Below, piece by piece: positions 12,501 to 23,614 of a stretch of 64,000 nucleotides of DNA. Each line of letters starts with the position of its first letter. The stretch's first letter is position 1. The DNA lies in contig OZ017761.1 of the NCBI GenBank assembly GCA_963969365.1, positions 2,170,001 through 2,234,000 on the forward strand, given 5' to 3'. A model generated the notes under the pieces. That model ran no database searches. It worked only from the letters and a program-made list of their open reading frames with translations, and was not told where the DNA came from. This DNA comes from Asterochloris sp. CNOR1 (taxonomy: Eukaryota; Chlorophyta; Trebouxiophyceae; Trebouxiales; Trebouxiaceae). A program made the position numbers and the translations under genes.

Positions 12501-14167
12501 ATCAACCTGAGAGTGACTTGGCAGTGTAGCACACTGTAGCACCCTGTAGCAAAGGAGCCAGAAGTGGTGGCCCCCATGTGGGATAGCATGCCCTGCTGTC
12601 TGGTGCTGCACCGCAAGGTACAGCACACCTGGGGCTGGGCCGTGCTGCTTGAGCCCCATCATGCAACCCCTGCCACCTGCAGCTGGCTGCCTAGGACCTG
12701 GTAGGCAACAATCAGCTGACCTGAGCAACAGTGTTTCGAAGGCAATTGTCAAGTGCTGGCTGCAATACGCTGGGTGGGTGCTGGCATTGTGGCCTGAGAG
12801 GAGGTGCATGGGTGCTATGTACCACATGCTGGACGCCAGCACATGCCTTGATGAAGCTCATGGCTTCCATGTGGAAGCAATCCAGTCAGGTTCAGTTAGT
12901 TCGTATCCCAAAATGCCTGCAGACTTGCTTTTCGACCTTGTGTGCTGTGCCATGGCTCCTGCCGGCTGCCTAGGAGTCGCCCTGCAAATATGCCATGCGT
13001 GCACGTGAGCATGTGTGAGCTTGGGTGGGCGACACATGCCAGGCTTGCCTCACGACAAATGCAGCAGAGGCGGATGCTGCAAGGGTGCCTGGGTGCAGCA
13101 AAAGGCACCCCGTCCTCACGCCAGTCATGACTGCACCCCTCGAGAACCTGCTTCCCAGCTGTGTGGGTGCGTGAAGTCATGCTCGTCTCAGGCTGCCCAA
13201 ATCGGTGGTTCCGTCCTCCATATTTTTTCCCCATGCCAAATTCGTTAGTGTGTGGCAGGAGATGAGGTGCCTGCTGGACGCTACTCCCATGACCTCTTTG
13301 TGCAGGTGCACCAGTTCATGGTTGGAGTGGCGCCCATTCGCTCCCTGTGTCGCGTGGGCTGGGCAGCCAAGCAGCTGGTGTCCATCCCGTCTGACCTGCT
13401 GCGCAACCCCACCGGGCAGCAGCAGGAGGTGGCCGTCAGCCGCCAGCTGCACCGTGCCCTGGCAGGGTTTGTACGGGCAGTCACGCTGGAGGCGCTGGGC
13501 CTGGGAGCCACCCTGGCTGGCGGCGCACAGCAGCTGCTGGGAGCGCCGACGGCTGAGGAGCAGCCGGCAGGTGCACATGCCCACCCAGTGGCAAACAAGG
13601 CAGCATTGCAACAGTGCTGTGCACCAGTTGCATCAACCTGTGCAGCAGCTGCCACCAGAGTGGGGCAACCTGCAGCTGCCCCTCTGTTTGTCTGCGTTGC
13701 TGAGCTGTCAGATTCATTGCTTTGCGGCCGCCGTCGAACTGGGTCGCAATCAGGAAGAGGGTTGCCTGTACATTCGGAACAGAAGTGATCTGACCAGATC
13801 AAGGCAGCCATGGGGCGCTGTGTGCCTGTCACTAGCCGTACTGTGGCCACAGATATTACTTGCATCTGTGAGCCTGGCCTCAGGGTGACTCATCTGCCAT
13901 GCAGGTCTGTCAGATGGGCTACGACAGGCTGCGCAGGGCCTGAGGGTGGGCATCCACAGCGCGGCGTCAGCTTTGGTGATGAAGCCAGCCCAAACAGTCA
14001 GAGAAGGTCACAGCATCAGCAATGCCATGGGCCGCGCTCTGCGGGCAGCCCCTTCGGCTGCTGCTGCACCGGCGTCTGCAGCAGCAGCTGCAGTGCGCGC
14101 TACTCTTTTAGGGGCCAGGAATGCGCTGTCCCCTGGTCACAACGACAGAAAGCGTTTTGGGGACTGA
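590..14167 (+). CDS. ATG2: Autophagy-related protein 2 (ATG2), 5' partial, about 20 exons
   Basis: Autophagosomal lipid-transfer protein that bridges the ER and the growing phagophore. I recognise ATG2 from its C-terminal half. An exon join near 8393/8845 reads ...GGGGIW-YYSQASPP, the conserved WY region. Exon 10051-10226 begins YDTFPEDGPHAWRLALSV. Exon about 10650-10910 contains LPLRVHLDQHCVTFLQQLL. Exon about 11874-11980 contains IDYRPRRVNVAALRAGSF. Exon about 12350-12494 contains VPWGGVQLRLPELRLSGVQG. Exon 13306-13570 contains VHQFMVGVAPIRSLCRVGW and FVRAVTLEALGLGATLAGG, the ATG_C domain. The last exon (about 13907-14167) carries GIHSAASALVMKPAQTVREG and ends in TGA. Earlier exons, near 590-635, 950-1137, 3036-3149, 3465-3675, 4287-4521, 4812-5024, 5403-5518, 5873-6120, 6502-6779 and 7868-8000, have clean GT-AG borders but weaker family resemblance. 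The exons I see total about 1,200 codons against roughly 1,600-2,000 in ATG2 proteins, and no chorein_N domain is visible, so the 5' end is outside the window. Confidence 0.85.
1380..1690. repeat. Diverged tandem repeat with a CTG run inside an ATG2 intron
   Basis: Three diverged units share GAGTCTGCCARYAGG followed by CTCAGTGARGATGCTGCTGCAG. They lie near 1382-1520, 1545-1600 and 1628-1680. The middle one carries a (CTG)n run of about 20 bases near 1577-1596. No coding frame is shared between units. Confidence 0.6.
6757..7380 (+). repeat. Seven diverged copies of an ATG2 exon end plus splice donor
   Basis: The ATG2 exon ending at 6779 finishes with GTGCAGGAGGATGCTTTCAG, followed by the donor GTGAGG. 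Recognisable copies of that junction recur downstream in the same intron at about 6861, 6936, 7031, 7136, 7204 and 7286, spaced 68-105 bases. The 6861, 7031 and 7136 copies keep the CAG and the following GTGATA, GTAAAG or GTGTGA, so they resemble usable donors. The others are more eroded. Confidence 0.85.
11523..11655. repeat. Short tandem repeat (35-43 bp units) in an ATG2 intron
   Basis: TGGCTGCTGGGCA or a one-base variant begins at 11523, 11558, 11601 and 11637. Each is followed by a CTGCRCRRCACAGC-like stretch. This gives four diverged units inside the intron upstream of the exon at about 11874. Confidence 0.8.
11800..11900 (+). repeat. Duplicated acceptor and exon start in ATG2
   Basis: The acceptor of the exon at about 11874 reads GTGCAG then GCGCAATGTTC. 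A copy reading GTGCAG then GCGCAACATGC lies about 67 bases upstream, near 11803. This is an acceptor-side tandem duplication, the mirror image of the donor-side copies at 6757-7380. Confidence 0.65.
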
Positions 14168-14600
14168 TTGTCTCATGTGCTGTATAATAACCCCCTCCCT
14201 TGGTCCCGCTGCTGGCTGCTCTACATTGCTTGGCCCTGCCTGGTTTCAATAGCCACATGTAGCAGATACTATTCTTTGTCAATGACCTGTGTTCTCAGCA
14301 TTTTCAGTCTGTATTATCTGACTTCATGTGTAGACTTTGGCAGCAGAAGGCATACCTGCAACCATGTGCTCCAGGCATGTCACCTGCTGCCACCTGTGAA
14401 ATGGCAGGCTTATAATCATTGATGCCTGCCAGTGCAACAGGACTCATCCCTGCAAGCTATATGCTAAGGGAAGAGCAATCAAGTCTGGTCAAAGGGACCA
14501 TATGGCTAAGTGTGCGATCACCAGCCTGGGTGTCATGATGCAAAAATTGTGTACAGAAGGCCTGCTAAGAAGTGATATGGTGCACTGAACCTGGGGAAAG
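14168..14600. other. Intergenic region between convergent ATG2 and SPX-MFS genes
   Basis: This gap holds the 3' ends of both genes. The base composition is more AT-rich than the flanking exons, as expected for 3' untranslated sequence. I see no supported gene, RNA or repeat in it. Confidence 0.6.
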
Positions 14601-17600
14601 CTAGCAGGCCAGCCTCTTCCAAAGCACCAGTGTGTAGGCCAGGCTGCCTGCTGTGAGGAGCCCCATGAAGCTGAAGAGAACTTCTCCCAGACGCTTAAGC
14701 TGCTGTGGCTGCTCATCGCCAGTGAATTTGCTGATGGCTGCCACAATGAAATTGCCAAATAGACGGCCCACTGTGCCAGCTTGAGTGGACAGGAGTCCGC
14801 TGTTGAAGGTGCCTGAGGCTAGATCAGGGTGCATGACTTTGCTGCATAGGGACATAGCTGTTCCCTCGAGGATCACTGTAGTGCAGGGGCAGTGTATCAT
14901 ATGAAAAGAGCACTAAGAGGTGTTGAATCTGTTTTCTTTTTGTGGGAGGGATAAGGTGCACGTAGTGGCAGCAAAACAACAACTGGTGGCAGCAGATATG
15001 CAACTAGGACGGGAAGGCTCAGCTTTGCATGAGGCGCTGCACATGGCAGGCTCCTGCAGACTGCAACACCGCCCAGAGCCCAGCAAAAGGCTTGCAAACT
15101 GCTGCAGGCCATCAGCTCAAGGCACAGGCGCATGAGGCACAGTGGTGCTGCGTGCTGGGAGAATATAAACACAAAACTCCCTTGTTGTGGAGAAGAAAAC
15201 CCTAAACGCACAGGGGCAGACCTGTGCAGAAGAATATGATGAGGCCTCCACAGAAGAAGAGCCACAAGGGCTGTCCTGCACAGAGGCTGATGGCACAGCC
15301 TACTGCAGTGAAGAGCAGCGCCGAGGCATTGAGGGCACGATCTGAGACATAATTGGCGAGGTAGCCGACTGCTGTGTTCACTGGAATGACACTGCAGCGC
15401 ACCCAGATGCTTTTTGCAAGCTGCAGGCAACATGGGGACGGTCACCAGATGATGCTCACAAAACCCTCAACGCCAAGCAGGATGCTCTATTGGGCGCAGG
15501 CTCAGAGGCAATATTGACAAGCAAATACAAATAGGCTGGCTCCTGTTGGGGGAAGACTACAACAATGTCACGGGAAGTCACAGCAGGCTGTGTAACCTCA
15601 GCAATGTCAGTGGAAGTCACACGAAAATGAGTCGTTTCACCTCAGCCATGTACAACGCATCAGGCATACATCAAGAATGGGCTCCCCTGGTGATGCATGA
15701 TGCCAGGCTGCACATGACTTCATCGCTGTGCCATGGCACGGCTCCCTCACCTGATACCATAGGCAGAAAGAACCAGGCCGGCCTGTCCAGCAGACCAGCC
15801 ATAAAGGTGACCTGCAGGCAGGGGGTGTCGTCAGCAGGACACTGCAGTCTCGGTGGAGCATTGCTGCAGAGCTCGTGGGTGCGCTACAAATGGCTGGAGC
15901 CTCTGCAGCACACAGCACAGGTGACTCTTTTCCTGGAGATTGTGGCAGCTGGTGAGCAGAAGGCGGGTTGCTGAGCACGGCTGGCCCCAGCAAGAACACA
16001 CCCATGGCCTGTAAGTCATATTGAGTCAAAAAGCAATGTTGGCCTCACTTGACAGACAGGTTATCCAAGTAGGCTATACCTGTCACAGGGGACCTACTTT
16101 GGAACAGAAGGCAAGCTGCCCCACATGGCTGCCCCAGTAATGCAGTTCCTGGCCTCAAATAGCTGCCACAAGAACAATGAGGGCCTCACTTGTGAAGACG
16201 GGCAGGCTATCCAAGTAGGCCTGCTGGACCAGCTTGAGCAGCAGGAGGATGATCATGGCCACCAGGGTGGGCTGCAGAGTCTCCCGCCAGGTGGGGCCTT
16301 TCTTGGAGTCCTGCAGGCAGGTGTCCAAGGATGGGTGGCCAACACTTGCTCAGGGCAGCATTTGGGGAGACTACAAGGTATCTGTGTACCTATATTCATT
16401 TTATGTTGTACCACAGTGGTGAACAGCAACTGCATCCAACATGCACTGGTGCACAGCCTGACCCCATCACCAAGGCACAGCCACAGGCAACACAAAGTTG
16501 GACAGCCCTCACCTTGGACTCCCGCTTGTCATCCTTGTTGTTCTTCTTGTGATCGTGTTGCCCATGGCCGCTGCTGCCCTCCCCCTCCTCCTGGTCATCC
16601 CCATCCTCGAGCAGCGCCTGCCGATGCTCGTCGTCCCCTTCGTTGCCCTCGCTCCCGCTGCCACCCCCATCCCTGCAGGAGCCCACATGAAGATTTTTCC
16701 AACTAATGCTCATCGTCCCCTTTCATGGCTCGTGCTCCTGCCGCCGACCCCATCCCTGCAGGAGCCCACATGAAAGTGAAAGGGTCCAAGCATTGAGTGT
16801 TGCCCGTTGCAGTGAGCAAGTCATTGTCTGCCAGCCGCAAATCAAGATGAACCCATCATAGCCTCCCCGTCATTGGGGCCATGGACAATGCAACATATGT
16901 TTGTTGGCTGGTGCCCTGTGCTCACCTGCCCCTGGGGTCAGCAAAGCAGAAGATGGTTACTGCCAGGAAGGCCACCCAGATGATGAGCATCAGGTAGGCT
17001 CCGGCCGTGATAGGGTCAATGGTCAGGCTCCCCAGCTGCATCGTGGGGAGGCGCTGCAGGGGCTCAGCCAGCAGGGGGCCCACCGCCATGCCCACAGCGC
17101 TGGCTGTCACAAAGGCTGCAGCAGCAGGCAAGATGGAGTGCATCTGTGAGATCGGTGCGGAGCAAAGTGCATGCCGTAGTAGGCATGCAGAGAATAGGTG
17201 ACTGCAACCTGTGCAATGAGCAACCCTGCCTGTGGAAACCACCGCTGTCGCTCAATATGGCCCTGCAGCAGCAGGCAGCAAAGGAGTGATCTTGTGAGGT
17301 CACCGCAGAGCAAGTGCGTGCTGCAGCAGGCGTGCAGGAGTCGGGATACAGTGATAACTCGTGTCGGCCGCAAGGACCCATGTGGCTCAACACAGCCCTG
17401 CAGCAGGAGGCAGGACAGAGTGCGTCTTTCAGGTTGGCGTGGGGCAGAGTGCATCCTGCAGCAGGCGTGCAGAAGTCCCGTGTGCAATGAGGTTACTTGT
17501 CCTTTAGAACGGACCTCTGCAGCTTGACAGGGCCTTGCAGTTCAAAACCGCATGCCACAGCTGGCGTGCAGAGGCCGGAATGGGATGAGCACCCCTGATC

Positions 17601-20600
17601 GTTGAAGTGGACCCCTGGGTTTTGATGCAGCCCTGCTACACACCAGGTGTGCAGATGAAGCAGCAAAGCAGTGTTGAGGGTTGCCGTTTGGTGAAACATC
17701 TGAGATACAGCAAGCAGATATCAGGGTATGATCGCCTTTGATCAGAGCAGGTGACCATAGCATGATCTGTTAACAGCACAGAGCAGCCCTCAGGTGAGGA
17801 TATGCACAGCAAAGCGGCTCCTGCACGTGTTTGTTGGCGGCCTGGGCAGTAGTGTCAAAACTGTAGCCTGTGGCTGCTGAGCCGTGGAGCACCCACCTGA
17901 GCTGGCCTTTGTGCGTTGAGATTGAGGGGTGAAGTCAGCAATGTAGCGCCTGTTGACGGCCCGGGCCGAGCCTGCAAGCACAACACAGCAACCTTTAGAG
18001 GCGCCTTCAAGCTGCCACGAGATTCCAGACGCCAGACCTTGCTGATCTGGCTGCCTCGGCTGAACTGACAACCTCTGGCAGAGGGTGATGTTGCCATTAA
18101 GCATGACATCACAATAAGCTGAAAGCAGGGTGAGAGCAGCACCTTTGAGCACAGTGCAGCACATTGCCATACAATGCCACAACAGGTAAGGCAGAGCACA
18201 TGCCAGGATGCGGCAAGCTCTGCGCAGGCTTTATCGGCACCTAAGCTGCTGTTCTGCAAAAGGGTGTACATGCCATATGGGGTACTATCATGTGATATCC
18301 TAAGATGTTTGGCATTGGGTCAACCCTCATGAGTCTATGGTGAATGGCAAAGTGCAGAGCCAGCCTGCGCAGAGCTGTGCACTCCTGGTGAGACAGGCAG
18401 AACTCACCAAAGCCGAGCACCAGTCTGGACGCCGTGAGTACCCAGACGCTCTTCAGGTCATAGCCGGCGCAGTAGAGCACATTGCCGGCCAGGCAGGCCA
18501 GGGAGCTGGTGATCAGGGGTGCTTTGAAGCTCGAGTTGGTCCACTTGGAGTAGACTGCAGCCAGACAGAGGCGTCTTGTCAGCTGCTGGCCGCAAGTCAC
18601 TGGACAGGCACAGTGCCGATGTGACGTGCACGCGTACCATGCAGCATCAGATATCAGCTTTGTGAGGTCTTCTCCGTGAGACAGAGCCTGAGGCGGCCGG
18701 GCAGGTGACACAAAAAGTGCCCATAGTGATAGAGGTGAGTCATCTGAGCCTGGTGTGAGCGCTGACATGGCCAGGCAGCCTCGTGTTGAGCAGTTTGCAA
18801 CAGATTGCCAGGTTTGTTTTCCAGGAAGCCTGGGCCAGCAAGGTCTGCACCAGCCTGGCATGAACACAACAGGCAGTCTGAGCCAAATCGTTGCTCGACA
18901 GCACACGATCTAGCCTGGCTCAGCAGCATCAGCATAGGCTGCCCTCCACTTGGCGTCTTGCAGAGCATGTCAAATTGAGCTGTTGCAGGTGAGGTGTCAG
19001 CCTGGCATGGAATGGAGGTGGCACTGTACTGCAGCAGAAGGCACTCAAGAAGCCGTGCTGCTGCAACACCTTGCTCCGCTCTGGCCGCGAACGGTGTCAG
19101 GGGGGCTTCACAGGGCCCGGCAGCACACTGCCGACGCGGCAGCACTGGCACTCACCCACAGTCCCTGGGATGGTGGCGACGTCTGCACTGCCTATCATGT
19201 AGCCCGCGAGAGAGGCTGCAGCGCCCACATGCTGCAGGTAGTCTTGCATGGTGGGCAGCACCAGCTGATAGTTTGCCTGCAGGGGCCCATGCTGGTGCTG
19301 GTTGTGCAGAGCTGGTGTCAGGGCCAGTAGTGTGAAGGCATGTTTGAGGCGCAGCATGCCACTCCGCTGCAGCTGCTGCACACCAATGGGGCTGCTTGCA
19401 CATTGCAGGCCTTGAGGCCCAACGCGATTCTGCCCATACAGAACACCACACTACTGCATTGCCATATGCAGGGCAGCTTACCATATAAAGTCCTGAGCTC
19501 ACGCAGTTGAGGACCAGTCCCAGCGTGGTGGCCTTGGCCTGATTGTCTGCAGCCACCCAGCTCCACCTTGTTAGTGAGCTGGGGGCACAGCTTTGCTGGC
19601 ATCATGTGGCATGTTGTCTGCATGTGATACATCCTGGCAAACATCTCACAGGCCTCTTGATGGCGGCGCCTGGAGAGGGACTTGCAAGGCTGTTCAGTAC
19701 CTGCATGCCGTCAAAGGTGCAGAGTGCTCCGCTGCATGTTGAGGCATCCAGTTGCCACAGCTCAAAGTGTCTCTCAGTGGCCTGACCAGAGAACAGCCAT
19801 GGCAGCAGCACGCGCATCCCTGACAATGCTGGGTACAAGCTTGAGCAGTGTGTGCAGCTGTGGCTGCAACCACGATAACCTGTACCCTCACCTGCGGGAG
19901 CAGGCTCCCAGATACCAGCCCTCCGCTCATGCCCGCTGAGGGCATTCACCAGGCTGGCATTGCGCTGCGCCCTCTGCCGCTGCTCCTTCATCTCAGACAG
20001 GACATCCTCCATCTTGTGCAGCAGTTCACTGCCGTCTGACACCCCCACCTGCAGCAACAGGTTGCGGGGAGCTGCTCAGTCAAAGTGGTCTCACATGTTT
20101 CATGAACGCATTGCGACTTCGCACAGGGCAGGCACCTGCGCAGAAGGCCTCACAATGCAAATGTTGTGACTTGCTTTTTGTGGCGGCAGAGCCAACCCTG
20201 CAGCAGGCGCTGCTGCAAGCTGCCCGACCAAATTTGGTAAAGCAAGCAGCCAGTCCTGCATCAGCCCCTGCCGATTCGAGCAGCACCAAATCAGAATGCA
20301 TGAAGGGGTGCTGGCCGGCCGCTGCAGCACTTTGCACATTTCTGTACCCAATCCTGCCTCCCAGGGAGGGTCACTGTGGCCCAGAGCACATGGAGTTTGG
20401 TCACAACACAGAGTATTGGGGCCCAACCAAGATTTACGAGGTACAGCAACCTCCGCATCACAGCTTCCGGCGCCATGTGAGCGCATGCGCATCCCCAAGC
20501 CGACGGCGTCCTCCCACAGCAGCACTCACTGACCTCCACGTCATGGCCCCCACGCCTCTGTAGCTGCCAGCGCCACTTGACCAGGCTGCGATGCATGCGC

Positions 20601-23065
20601 AGCACGCGGTCGCAGCTGTTCTGGGGGGCGCGCTGCATGCGGTCCAGATCATCTGCCAGGGAGGCGTCCAGAGTGGTGCCCTGTAGGTCAGGTATCATTA
20701 GGTATCATTGGCCAACTTGAGGTTGCACATGCATCGCAACTCTTCTTGGGGGCTCACTGCTTCCAGTCCAGCTTGTCTGCCACAGAGCAGGGTGGTGCCC
20801 TGCAAGGCACCGCTGGCCAGCTGCATATGCAGTGGGGCGGAGCGACTGGGGAGTGCAGCATAACCCTCTGCCATGCAGGCAGTCAGCAAAGGTGCCCTTC
20901 AACACAGCGATCTCGGCAGCGACACAGAGTGCTGGTCGGGGGGCGCACTGCAAACAGGTTAGCTTGTCTGCCATGTATGGCAGTCCAGGGTATCACTCTA
21001 CAAGGACCCATTGGCTAGCACAGCACATGACAGCAAAATGACCTGCAAAGTGGTGCTTCTTGGAGGAACCTGACTTTCTCGCGGGCAGCACAATTGCACA
21101 GGTGGGTGCCATGAATCATGCCCACACAGGCAGCAGGCCACTAAGCGGGTGCTGAGCCTGGGTCGCTGGCTGACCAGCATGGCGTGCTGTGGTGCAACGC
21201 CATTCAGAGGAGAGCATGCAGGCCCAACTTGTGCCACATGCAGCACTCAGGGCTGCACCTGCACCGTCTTCTGCCCATACTTGTGGGGGTGCTCAATCTC
21301 CAGCCCCAGGTAGCCCTCTCTTGGCTTCATCGTCTCCACATGCTTGGCAAACTTTCTGACTGCCTTGCGCAGGGCCTGCAGGGGTGAGGAAGGCTCTCAT
21401 CACACATGCGCTGTTGGAGCAAGATGCTATCAGGCAGCATGCAGCAGCTGTTCCAAGCTGCCAGAGCTGCAGCGGTACTGCAGCAAGGAGCTGGCTAAAG
21501 TTGACATGTGCAGCTCAGGGTGGCACTGATCATTGGTCCTCAGTTGCTGTTTGTGTGCAGACAGACAGCGGCTGCTAGCTGTGACGGCAATGGTGCCTCA
21601 AAAAATCTTTTGGCAATCAAAAGGGTCCACAGGTTGGCTGCCGGGCACATGCAGCTGGGCGCAAAACTCATAGATAGCTGTCAGCCACTGCAATGGCAAG
21701 GTCGGCAGAGGCAGGTAGATCACATGCAATACAGCAAGATTCAGGATCAGCTGCCGGCGCACCCGCATATTAATGCTCACAAACTCCAGGAGGTACGAGA
21801 TTTCGACGGCTACATCATGCAGACGCTCGAGGTGTCCATCTACACTACGGACCATGTCAGCAGCATCCTCAGCACTCTGTGCATCCTGCTGGGGGGGCTT
21901 CATCTGCACAAGGGAGGCATGCTGGAGTGGTGCCTCTGACCAGAACAGAGCTGTGGTCCACTTACAGGCCCCATCAGTCACCCAGCAGCTCAGGAATGGT
22001 GATGGCTGTCGTCAACCACTTCATGAGCCCTCATTTGCTGCACATGCACTGTGACCAGGGGGACAAAGGTACAGCAGGCTGAATTGTGCACATGGCAGGG
22101 CAAGCCTGCTTCTGGACAAGGAAGCTGCCCAGCCACATGTACCAAGACAGTTGGTGGCAGTGCAGGTCCCATGCTTGGCGTGCAGGTGGTGATCGTCTCC
22201 CTCCTGCCTGGATGCCTGGCAGCAAACACTGCGCAAGGTGTGCGTAGTGGTCAAGGGCAGGCAGCGCATGCTGAGCATGAGGCTTGACAGCAGGACAACC
22301 AGCTTCACACCTCAGGATTCAACAGGCCAGAACCCTTAGCAGCGTGCAGCCAAGTGGCAGGCTGACAACGAATGAGTCCCAGACCCCTGCTTACCAGAAG
22401 GACAACCAGCCTCGCACCTGGGGCGCGGCATGCTCAATGTCGCACAGAGTGGCGTCGATGTCTGCCTGTTTCTGCCTGTAGAACTCCATGGCTTTCTCCA
22501 GCTCAGAGGTCAGCGTGCCTGCAGGGTGGTGGCATTGGGTGTTGGCTGCTGAGACACAGGGCGGCTTGCCTGCAGATGCATCCTGCTAACAACATGCTGC
22601 ACGCTGCCTGGAGCCCTGAGATTCAGGCCGCAAGCCTGAATGCATGGTGAGTGCTCACTGACGCCAGAGCAAGGGGTGACCGTCCCAAATTGAGCGCAGT
22701 ACTGCACTGCGGGCGGCGCACCCGAAAAGTCATACTTCCTGTCCTTGACGGCCTGTAGCAGCCACAGCACATTGTCAGGGCCAGCCCTCAGCTTCATGGT
22801 GGCTGCATGCAAAGGAACAGCAAATGACATCTGGCAACCAGCACTGCAGGCAAGTCACCTGCTCATCGCTGCCATCCTCGCGGGCAGCTCTGATGTCCCT
22901 GATCCTTGCTTTCAAGACCAGGTAATCAAGGTACTTGTCCTGCCACTCATCTCGCCTGGTTTCCTCTACAGGGCAGACAGCGGATTCTCAGCCCAAAAGA
23001 TGTAGCAAGCCGGGACATGAGCAGAGCCTTTCATGCTCACTCCAGGTCTTCTCAAAGTGGACCAT
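14601..23065 (-). CDS. SPX-MFS vacuolar phosphate transporter (PHT5/VPT1-like)
   Basis: Family members move inorganic phosphate across the vacuolar membrane, and the SPX domain senses inositol pyrophosphates. The first exon encodes MVHFEKTW (ATG at 23065) and splices to KETRRDEWQDKYLDYLVLKA, a typical SPX start. Further SPX exons contain LEKAMEFYRQKQADIDATL (about 22,400-22,520) and VEISYLLEFVSINM (about 21,770-21,850). The MFS part begins with LPTMQDYLQHVGAAASLAGY (about 19,150-19,300). It continues with YSKWTNSSFKAPLITSSLAC (18.4-18.5 kb), GSARAVNRRYIADF (about 17.95 kb), TASAVGMAVGPLLAEPLQ (about 17.1 kb) and an acidic/lysine-rich loop (16.5-16.7 kb). The C-terminal half includes HLYGWSAGQAGLVLSAYGI (about 15.8 kb), VIPVNTAVGYLANYVSDRAL (about 15.4 kb) and GTFNSGLLSTQAGTVGRL; it ends KRLAC at the stop at 14601. 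The spacing of these blocks matches plant SPX-MFS proteins. The SPX/MFS linker exons (19.9-21.4 kb) are less certain. Confidence 0.9.
17114..17590 (-). repeat. Acceptor-side tandem repeats in an SPX-MFS intron
   Basis: On the minus strand the exon beginning with the AFVTASAVGM block is preceded by TGCTGCTGCAG. The same acceptor-like block and its flank recur at about 17263, 17398 and 17535, with units of roughly 135-148 bases. They share CTGCAGCAGSAGGCA and downstream GCAGGCGTGCAGRAGTC (plus-strand reading). The copies fill most of this intron. Confidence 0.7.
20660..20810 (-). repeat. Duplicated acceptor and exon start in the SPX-MFS gene
   Basis: On the minus strand an exon begins CTACAG then GGCACCACTCTGGACG (near 20680). 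A copy reading TTGCAG then GGCACCACCCTG lies near 20807. It also keeps a later GGCAGAC-AAGCTGGA match to the exon's GGCAGATGATCTGGA. A weaker third copy may lie near 20985. Confidence 0.55.
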
Positions 23066-23614
23066 GCTGCTGTTACAGGGTAGTGATGGGAGCTCTCAGT
23101 GCAGCATGGGATGTGCCTCCGGATCCAGACTTCCTAGGTTGCTCACTGCATCTCCAGACCAGAACGTCCCAGCTTGCTGATTGCTCCTACAGTGAAAACA
23201 ATAAGCAGCCTACTCGCCAGGTAGCTGGGCGAATCTTGACTACGTTAGCTGCGCCCGCATGGAGCAAGGGCCAATTTGGGCTCTGTTTTCTGAGCCAGCC
23301 AGGCGGGTGCCACTGCAACAAATTCACCCTGACCAATCTTTCAAGTGAAGTTCAAGTGTAGTGAGCACAACAACAGAGGCTCACCAAAAGTTGACGACCT
23401 TGCATGCCTGACAGTGCTTCAAGCAGACCCTTGCAAAGCACAGCATAGTAGGGGACACTGCGACTCAACAAAGATTGTCAGGCTGATTGACTGAGTCCAG
23501 TGCTAGCAGGTGCTTGATGCAGGGTCACTCAACGTTGGGCAGCGTCTTCACATCAGGCCTTGGACGGAAATGGTGCCTGTCTGAAGAGCCCTAAACAGCA
23601 ACTGCTGTGGCACT
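23066..23614. other. Gap between the SPX-MFS start and the 3' end of the NTPase gene
   Basis: This must hold the SPX-MFS promoter and 5' leader and the 3' untranslated region of the NTPase gene; both are transcribed leftward. I see no conserved P1BS-like phosphate-response element that I would defend, no tRNA and no supported coding exon. Confidence 0.5.

Noticed and set aside
12896-13234. Minus-strand coding frame opposite the ATG2 3' region
   Set aside because: Lies across an ATG2 intron with no homology and no splice sites.
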